The notes beneath the pieces were generated by a model. That model ran no database searches and had not been told where the DNA came from. It worked only from the letters and a program-made list of their open reading frames with translations. The position numbers were made by a program, and so were the translations under genes. Below, piece after piece: positions 55,525-64,000 of a stretch of DNA of 64,000 bases (within the stretch, counting starts at the first letter, position 1; every line of letters starts with the position of its first letter). Origin of the DNA: Hemerocallis citrina (lineage: Eukaryota > Streptophyta > Magnoliopsida > Asparagales > Asphodelaceae); NCBI GenBank assembly GCA_017893485.1, contig CM030366.1, positions 76,017,227 to 76,081,226 of the forward strand, given 5' to 3'.

Positions 55525-56310
55525 AACAAAATTTCGTCTTCGAAATTTGCTTAGGCGGTATATAGGACAAGGAAAAGCGAACTTATTGGGGGTAATAAAA
55601 CAAGGGATCCAAGAGAAAAGTCAAAATGGTGGCAACACCAGAATAAGAAGGGAAATGGATAATAATGATGTCAAATGGAATACATGAAGGAAAATAAATA
55701 GTATCAAAAGGAAAGAAACAACACAGGATAACAAAGCAAGAAAAGGAGTAGGTAGAACTGGAATGGAAGAATTGAACCAATCAAGTAGTCAATAGATAAA
55801 GATGAATACAAGGAACAGAGGGAAGCAACAATGCAGGGAAGAAGAAACAAGAGAATTCTGGGACCTGTAGGTTATGAGCCCACCACGCTTCCACTGCACA
55901 ACTCTGATCGGGAAGACTCTGCATACACATCTTGGGGCAAAAGAAGACACTTCCTCCCCTGGTGATGATCCAAACTACTGTCATGTCGTTGTACACCCAG
56001 CGATGCCGATCGGTGAACCGAATAGAATTGGAAAGAATGGGTAACACTGAATCGAAAGAATATGGGTACAAAAGAATGAAATTATACCCAATAAGAAATC
56101 AATGAATGTGAATGAATGGAAGGGACGAAACAACTAGGAAATGAAGGAACTGAATATGAAGGGATCAAAAGTGGATAAAAAGATTAGAATCCAGATATAT
56201 GTTGGTTATCAATTATCCATGGGATTCATGTGTTGTACATATTGTTGAGTCAAACCGGTTAAACCCAACTAATCAGGGTCCAACCCCAAACAAGTTAGAG
56301 TCAAACTTGA
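55525..56310 (-). other. Non-coding interior of the nested gypsy derivative
   Basis: About 790 bp. The frame 55781-56071 has no similarity that I know. No gag or pol motif is seen. Confidence 0.65.
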
Positions 56311-56323
56311 TGCTCTGATACCA
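56311..56323 (-). promoter_or_regulatory. Primer-binding site of the nested gypsy derivative
   Basis: Minus-strand TGGTATCAGAGCA, ten bases from the LTR end. Confidence 0.88.
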
Positions 56324-56333
56324 CTAAAAACCT

Positions 56334-59300
56334 TGTCATACCCTGCTTCCTAAAAATACAGAATGCAAGCACGTGACATGGCCCAGCGAATGACTTGCGT
56401 CACCCATGAGCTGTTATCGATTCAACTCAACAATATAAACATGAAGTAATACAACCATGCATGCATTAAAAGAGTAATCACATGAATAACAATACGTGGA
56501 ATTAAGCATAAAATAACCAACATAATAACAATCCAACATCTGGAATCAACAGTAACAATATTCGTATCAAACGCCCACAAATACAAGAATTAACAACATT
56601 GTTCAATTATTAAAATTCTCAAAATGAAACAATAATTATTTAAGCGGCCCAACAAAAATAATTCTTTCACTATTGCTGCTCTCCTAGTCTATCAGGCAAA
56701 TCCTCTTGATTTTCTGTAAGCTGTTCATCTAAAAGAGAGAATAATATGTCCGTAGAGCAAGTCGTGGACAACAAGTAGAGAAACAAAGGAATAATGACAA
56801 TAACGGTATAACGATGAATTTAATGAACGATGAAATCAATAGTATTGAACAGTGACAAAGTGATAATAGTACAATGTGCAATAATGATGATTTATAATCA
56901 TAACAATAAACAATAACAATAACGGTAAGCAATAACGATAACACTGTTCGATAACGATAACAAAATGCAATGACAATGCGATGAAGTCTTAAGTCTTTTA
57001 TTCATTTTAATCCTAACTAATACATGTACTACTGCATCCCATACTATAGGTTCGATGCATATAATCAATTCCATTTATACTAAGGAGGTAGATTCTATAG
57101 GTCATGTACTCAGCACGATAACAATAGCAATAACGATAACAATAGTAATTTCTTGCACAATAAAGATAACAATAGTCGGCATAATAATCCTAAAACAATA
57201 CACGATGAATTGGGATATTATGGTCAGTAATCCAATAATAAATCGATAGCACTAACCGACACAATATTTTAGGAAACAATGCCCACACTCCCGAGTACAG
57301 TTACTATATTATCAACTACCCTAGTCAATCCTTAACTCCGGCTTGATTAACATTCTTTATTCAACTAATCTGCAATACTAATAGGGAACAATAGGGACAA
57401 AAATATCAATGGGAAGCGATAATGCGAATAATAAGGGACATTAGAATAATGACAACACAACCCTAAGATCATGCAATGTACTCTATACAATCAAATACAC
57501 CAAATTCAATATTATAGATTCAACTATATATTATTAAACATAAAAATCCAATTCTGGACAGCGGTAGGTTGTTGTAAAAAAAATAGAATTCCCGTTGCTA
57601 CCGGATAGTAAATGTGGATCCGTTAGAAGGTTTAGAAACTAGACTCCTGCCCGGTTCCAACGCATATTTAAAATCCAAATTCCGACAACAGTAGTTAGGT
57701 AAATTTCAGTGTTCTTTACAGGTTACTGTTTCTGGCTGGTTATCAGTGTTAACTAGTTTCAGTTTAACTGCAGTAAATATTCATTGTAAAAATCACTAAA
57801 AATAATTTTCAATACCCTAAGCATGTTGGATATCAATATGGAAATTACCATGGTAAGATTTGATCATTAGTTCACCTAATTCATCAGTTTAACATGGTAT
57901 GTGCATAAATATGAAAATACAACGTAGCAGCAGTAAAAAGGTCATAACTCATGCAATATAAGTCAGAATTTAAAAATTCTGGATGGAAACTAGAAACATA
58001 GGGCTACATTTCATATTCAGAAAGTTATTGATTTTGATGAGATTATCTTGGTCGAAACAGCATGACAATGTTCAGGTTGGCAATAAATTTCAGGGTTTCA
58101 ACATATTCTTCATGAATTAAATGATTAAAATGTTATGAACGATGAGTTAGGGGTTATAAATCGTAGCAAGTTACGTCTATGTGAACATGGTATTAAGATG
58201 TATAATGTCCATAATCTTACTAATCACAATCAACAAATACACCATCTTCAATCATATTAACAATCAACACTAGTATACAATCTACAATAGTTGTGTAATG
58301 TCATGACATGAAATGCAATAATAATTCCTATTCCTATATTCAATAATTAACTATATGAATGCATGCAAGATCTCTATACATTGGAGGCAAAAGATGGCAC
58401 GAAGTCAAGACGACTACTTGGATTCGCTCGTGTAAATTCGTAGTATCCCAACGATAGATAACAATAACAGATATACGATAATCAATATAGATCTACTTGT
58501 GGAATTCAATAAATAATCTCGAATACGATATAATACAATTCGAGAATGAGATGACTTGCCTTTAAAACGACGTTCGATTAATCCAAATATGCAAAGAATA
58601 ACGGGATCGGATTTCTGGCGACACGGCGACGAGCAAACGATCACGATGATCACGATCGGACATGGATCTTGATGAGGATCAAGATCGGATGATCGGACGG
58701 CTGAGATTAAAGATCAAGATCAAGATGATGATCAAAATCTCGATGATTAAAAGAGATCTGCCGATCGAGATCAAGATCTTGATGATGATAATGATGATGA
58801 TGATGGTGATGATGATCAATGCAAATCCAACGGCCAAGATCAATGGATCAAGAAGCGATCACGATCGCGATGATCAACGATCAGACGTTTGAGCTTAACT
58901 ATGCTGATGACGATGATCTGATCAGACGGCCAATAATCAAAGTAGCTTGATGATTGAACTTGATGGTGCTGAACACTGATCAAAACAAGGAGTTAGTGGT
59001 GGAAACACACAGAAACAGTGGCAGTGTGCAGCAGCGGGGGGAGAACTGCGACACTAGCAGTGACCAAGGGAGGTAGCGAGCGGTTGTGGGATGCAAGTAC
59101 AAGGGAGAGCGAGAGGGTGCAGGCAGTGACGGTAGGGCAATCTCGTCGGGATGCTATCGAAGGGCGAGGCGGCATTGGAACGGCGATGGGAGATGGTCAC
59201 GGTGGACGGCGACAGCGCACTGGCAATGGCGGAGGAGCTCAAGGTGGCTCAAGTGAGAGGTGCTCGCAGGAGAGACGACGGGTGGAGGATGTAGCAAGGG

Positions 59301-60051
59301 GAGTAGCGAGGTGGTCGAGCGGAGAGGTGTTGGGTTTCGGTGGTGACTGGCGGCACAAAGGAATGGTCGAGCGGCAGCGGTAATGCACTAGGGTTCGAGG
59401 GAGACCGGGATGGGGAGGGCTGCGATGAGTTGGAGGTGAGCAGTGCGGCGGGGGATGAGGGCGATAGTGAACATGTGGCAATGGTTGTCGAGTCTTTGGG
59501 TCGACGAGGCTCGAGTGGCAAAGCGGGAAGCGTCAGATGGAGGAAGGCGAGGGTGGCGCTTCGACAGGGTGGAAGGGCTATGAGAGCGATGAGGAAGGCG
59601 ATGAGTGGGAGGAAGATGAAGGTGCTGCAATGGGGGTTTCCTCTGTTCTGGTTTCAAAAACAGGGGAGTGGGAGAGGGAGAGAGAGAGAGAAAGTCGGGA
59701 GGGGGTATATATTAAAAATATATTATAATATTATTATAAAGGAGGAGTTAGTGGGGTGTGGGTGTTACGGGACCAATTAATGAGATGATGGGGAAATCAA
59801 TAGGCTGATTATTAGGGATTCAAATTTGGGGGTAGTTATTAGGGAGTGAATAGGAGAGAATGTGGGGATTTAGCTGTTGATGATTATTTGGGTTAATGGG
59901 TTTATGGTAGAATACGGTTTGGGTTTAGAATCCAATAGGAGATGGGCTTGGATCAGGCTTCAAATCAAATAATTAAATAATACAATATTGGCCAAAATCA
60001 ATGGGCTTTAACAAAATAATAATAATACTATTAACAACACATATTAATATC

Positions 60052-60082
<31 letters not shown>

Positions 60083-60320
60083 TTATACAACTAAATAAGG
60101 ATTGTCTTATCAACTTTATATTAAAATAATTCAAACGGGAAAATATATTATCGATCAATTGTAAAATAGAGAGTAAAGTTATAATACACTATTATTCGAA
60201 ATAACAAACCTTTTTGTTTTGAAAAGATTTTAATTGGAAGATTCAAAACAAACTTAACAAATAATAATCGAAACACAGAAAATATTCGGGAAATACGTAT
60301 TTACGGGAACGGGGGTTACA
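56334..60320 (-). repeat. 5' LTR of the nested gypsy derivative
   Basis: 3987 bp, homologous along its whole length to 51530-55508. Differences are mostly C/T and G/A transitions. It carries the same GATC tract (about 58630-58900), TATA-rich stretch (about 59700-59745) and AAT microsatellite (about 60016-60080). Confidence 0.9.
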
Positions 60321-60547
60321 TCAACTGTCATCATTTTCCTTGTAGAATTGGTTCATCTGCTGCTCTTGACACATCATTGATGATGATATCTTCGAACACT
60401 GTCCTGCAAAACATAACACATGTTTTTGTTCCGGTTAGAGAGGAATCACAGACATATATTGATTACTCGAATGGTCCGGACATAAACCTGCCACTATCTA
60501 GCATTTTAAGTTTTAATTTCCTACTGTGTTAGCCTGCAATTTGAAAT
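60321..60547 (-). other. Leader and gag start of the gag-only element
   Basis: Starts with the target duplication TCAAC. The gag ATG is read at 60334 on the minus strand; the rest is untranslated leader before the primer-binding site. Confidence 0.6.
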
Positions 60548-60561
60548 CAGCTCTGATACCA
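60548..60561 (-). promoter_or_regulatory. Primer-binding site of the gag-only element
   Basis: Minus-strand TGGTATCAGAGCTG, four bases from the LTR. Confidence 0.88.
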
Positions 60562-60565
60562 CTTC

Positions 60566-63500
60566 TGTAGCGCCCCAGATCCGGCTCTCTGAAATCCGTG
60601 ACACTCACCAGAATCTTTGCCTTCAAATGCTTCTCAACACAGTAATAACACGGAAATTTAAAATCTTTTTATTGCCAAATAGAGTCATTACATTATCAGT
60701 TACAACCAATATCTTGTTTTGAACAAGGAGTACAAATTACATTAACTCATTTACAACTTATTAAAAAAAAAATATTACAGACTCCTCTTGTAGGGCTATC
60801 AGCTGTCTCCCGGAATGGTAATCGACCGATCACCGTCGAAACTCCGCTGAATGGTCAATCTGTATCCCTGGGACTTGCCCCTCGCTTGTGTCTTCCGCTG
60901 CACAACTCTGATAACCTCGCACCTGCTTGTCTGGTAGGACCGGTACCTAAAAGGTAGGGAACGTCAGTAATTCTAGTGACACAATGCTGATAAGAAACAT
61001 CGATCTCCAACTTGCACACCCACAGACCATCTTGAATGGAAAAAGAAACGTGCATCCTAATTTTCTAGTGTTCGTGTATGCCATGACCTGAAGTCTAATG
61101 CATAATACAAGGTACAGAAAATGGATGCACTTAATCTAATTCCAGCAAGACTCAGGATAAGCATGCATCTCATACTACAGACGTTCCAGATCAAGCCGTC
61201 TTCTCCAATTTTAGGATTTCGAACCCTCGCCATGCAAATATTCTACTATTGTACTCAACCTGTTCCTGATAGATACCACATGGCTGGTGAATCCTACAGT
61301 TATTACTGCTAAACACAGTGGTGTCCCCATTTGCCACTAGTGCCCAAATTCGGTCTGGATCACAACAAATACCGTGACGATCTTACAGATACACATTCCG
61401 CATATCCATGGCACCGAAGACTTCTATAGTCCAATCGTGTCCACCAACATAAGAACATGAAGGCATCAAAGGTCTATGCCCCCTAGCCGACAGGAACCCT
61501 CCCGTTCTTACCACGACCCTTCAGGAATTAACACAACGAGATATGACTCCTGTGTGCTCATGCAGTGAGCAGACACAGTCCGTATCCCTACGACAGGAAG
61601 AGACAACCCTGGTTATCACCGCCTAGTGCTGGCCTTTAGAACAAGTCGAATGATATGGAATCACCCCTAATACCAACTTGGTCTTTAAGTGGAAAGTAAG
61701 GAAACTTAATCAAATAATAATTACTAAACTATGCTTGTCACCCAAAATCATGCACGAAGTTTTATCAACCAATTGATCCCTGACTGGTCTGTCAAATGAT
61801 AACCTGGCGAGTCGATACTTATCAGCTACCACACTCCTGTTGATCCTTGACCAACTTTCCGGCCCGTGACCCTCAGCGAGTGGTACAACGGCACCCAAGA
61901 AATGCCTTTTACCGGCAATACCTTCAAACATGGCACCCAACTATTGAAAGACCAAGGCGTTAAAACCCAAACAAACATACTCAAATATGATAAAGTCAAT
62001 ATCTTTAAGCGTAGCAATGCTACTAGTACTAATGCAATTTACATATATCTAACACATCACTCCAATCCAAGACTCACTTTAAATTATTCAGGTGATAAAA
62101 GTTGCTCACAAATTCTGGCTATCTGACCCGTGGCCCCGGCGACACAAATCCCTGCTCGCCACTTCTCCTAGCTTGGATTTTGTCCATCAACAAGGCCCAC
62201 ATTCACCTTCCTGGCATGAATTCGACGGCACCAATCGGACGTCCAACGCCTCGACGGAAGTTCTAATCTTAGGGTTTTTAATCGTAGAGTATCACCCTAC
62301 CCTAGTGACTAACTCGAGTCACAAACATCCTCATAAGGAGTTAAACACCTTAAGACTAGTAATAATCACCAATCATCCCCAATATCAAGTCCATTAACTC
62401 TTAATCACAAGAGGGGAAAAGGTACTCCCAAACACAAAGTCAAAATCATGACTAACCCAACTATGTTATTTCTGCCTGAAACTTGGAAAGGTCATAACTC
62501 CCAAAAAACAAATCGGATTTGGGTGTTCTAGCACATTCTGGAAAGCTAAGAATCTAGGCTACAACTCTCTAGTTGACCATTATATAAGATTCATCCATAT
62601 AATTGCTCTAAAAAGCCTCACAATCATCATCCTGTGTACTTCTTGTACACTGGCTGAACCTTACCGATGACATAAAAACCTACTCGCTCATCGGAACGAC
62701 ACGATTCTAGATTCTTTGGCAAGCTGAACATGTCCTCTACAACTTTCTAGTTGATCACTTCTTTTGGTTATCATAAAACATTCATCTTCCTCAGTGTGTA
62801 CAAAACCATATATAATGTACTACACAAACAGAGCCAATAGCTCAAAATCTGGTTTCTTTTCTAACTTGGAAAAATCATATCTATCACTATACATATAGGA
62901 ATTTCTTGACATAAGTATTTTGGAAAGTTCAGGATGTCTATTACAACTTCATAGTTGTACACTTTCCCGAATTCTGCTCATACAGAGCCATAAAGTTACT
63001 ATCTTATCAGGGTGTCAATTCTGACTAAGATCTTCATAGTACTCACTTAAAATATCATTATATATCACATGCATTACCAATAGTCATCAAACTTGTATTT
63101 TCATAAACTAGACATCATCATGTATAGCATGCACAAAAGATCTTATCCTGATTCCAAGTATTCAATGAGTTCTATCTATTTCAGTCATGTATAAAAGTTC
63201 TTCTGTTCATCAGTCACCATTATGAATACTCTTGCTTAAACAATTTTGAACATGAGTCAAATATCATCAACATAATTTCAATCTTTTTCTGTAGGGTCTT
63301 GATTCATGGAGGTTACGATATTAAAAGTTTCTGAGATAGATCATGCATCAATTAATTCTAAAAATTCCTTCAAGTTCTTGTTGTACAAAAGAGAGAACCA
63401 GTTTCTGCCTTACGACCTAGTCATTAAAAAAGATTTTATTAAAATACTAAATAATGTCAGAAAAATCCAAAATAATTCATGTAGCCTCTAGACATGCATA

Positions 63501-64000
63501 AGTCACTCTGTAAAAATTTCAAGATCAGATTCCATTAATATTATTCTCTGAAAATTTGGGAACTTAGCATGTAGTTTGTGTTTTTCTGTTCAATTTCATA
63601 TTCTAAACAAACTACAACTAACAATCATCCTCATAGCCACTATTACTTATTTCATGCAAGAAATCAATCAAGAAAACAAGAACAAAAGTTTAGAGAACTC
63701 CCCACCATTTGGTGTAGTTGAGAAGATGAGAATAGCCAAGCCTCCTTCCCCACATTCCTCCTTCAAAATGCTCTTGATCACCTCTTTTCCCTTCTTCTTT
63801 CACTCTCTCCTTCTCTCTTTCTCTTGGAAAAATCAACAAATTCTGGAATGAGAGTGAGAGAAGGGGGTTTTATGAAGTAAGGAAGAGAGGGGGGAAGGGG
63901 GGGTGCAAGGGGGGTGGCCGGCAAGGTGGGGTAGGTGGGGTGAGGTGGAGCCATGTGGCATTGAGGTTTTCTCAAAACAAGCTCCCAAGCTCATGGTTTT
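60566..64000 (-). repeat. 5' LTR of the gag-only element (partial)
   Basis: Starts TGTAGCGCCCC on the plus strand and matches 46495-49731 until about 63779. From there it continues with a different, CT- then G-rich sequence that the 3' LTR lacks. The far end is outside the window. Confidence 0.85.

Larger units (their letters stand above)
51530..60320 (-). mobile_element. Gypsy derivative, ~4-kb LTRs, 825-bp interior
   Basis: LTRs at 51530-55508 and 56334-60320 flank an interior of 825 bp with a tRNA-Met primer-binding site next to the right LTR and a polypurine tract next to the left one, so it reads on the minus strand. The interior encodes no recognisable protein apart from a few codons like the end of a chromovirus polyprotein (FEDEI). 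It is thus non-autonomous, in the sense of a large retrotransposon derivative. Same family as the solo LTR at 5975-16141. Confidence 0.88.
46495..64000 (-). mobile_element. Gag-only gypsy derivative with ~3.5-kb LTRs (partial)
   Basis: 3' LTR at 46495-49995, interior at 49996-51529 and 60321-60565, 5' LTR from 60566 running out of the window. The interior has a tRNA-Met primer-binding site, a polypurine tract and a gag gene with two zinc knuckles, but no protease, RT or integrase. That is the layout of TR-GAG-type non-autonomous elements described in plants. A second gypsy derivative (51530-60320) sits inside gag. Its own target duplication would be ATAGC (46490-46494), with the partner outside the window. 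Confidence 0.8.

Overview
This window looks like a repeat-dense, heterochromatin-like stretch of nuclear DNA from a flowering plant. The evidence is plant-type Ty1/copia and Ty3/gypsy retrotransposons primed by initiator tRNA-Met, plant L1-type LINEs, hAT and CACTA transposons, MITEs, and broken pieces of host genes of plant type (an FCA-like RNA-binding protein, a rhodanese-like protein, an autoinhibited Ca2+-ATPase and a SAPS-domain phosphatase regulator). I cannot name the species. No intact host gene is visible. The only long uninterrupted reading frame is a 721-residue hAT transposase.

Layout. 1-1026: tandemly duplicated copia gag fragment. 1147-3197: internally deleted copia element (minus). 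3198-4683: unassigned DNA with a 42-base C tract and a CACTA-type terminus. 4684-24502: an old LINE fragment (plus) split by a copia element (5338-24151, minus). That copia is itself broken by a solo gypsy LTR (5975-16141), which carries a 6.7-kb CACTA element (7189-13921), and by a hAT element (17178-20995). With insertions removed the copia is about 4.8 kb, a normal length. 24503-28361: gypsy element (minus). 28622-34449: second, decayed hAT element (minus) carrying a MITE and an LTR-like insertion. 35273-41807: nearly full-length but broken LINE with 16-bp target duplications. 42604-44057: a MITE and a 634-bp fold-back element. 45428-46494: fused fragments of a SAPS gene and a Ca2+-ATPase gene. 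46495 to beyond 64000: a gag-only gypsy element with ~3.5-kb LTRs, interrupted by a second gypsy derivative (51530-60320) with ~4-kb LTRs and only 825 bp between them.

How the parts relate. Insertion order can be read from target-site duplications: LINE, then copia, then solo gypsy LTR, then CACTA. The most interesting item is the CACTA element. It has no visible transposase but carries intron-containing fragments of three unrelated host genes, all on one strand, which is the signature of a gene-capturing (Pack-type) transposon. The two gypsy derivatives at the right lack pol and must have depended on enzymes from other elements. Coordinates of element ends rest on visible TG..CA ends, terminal inverted repeats, primer-binding sites, polypurine tracts and target duplications. 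Family names come from motif recognition, not from a database search.
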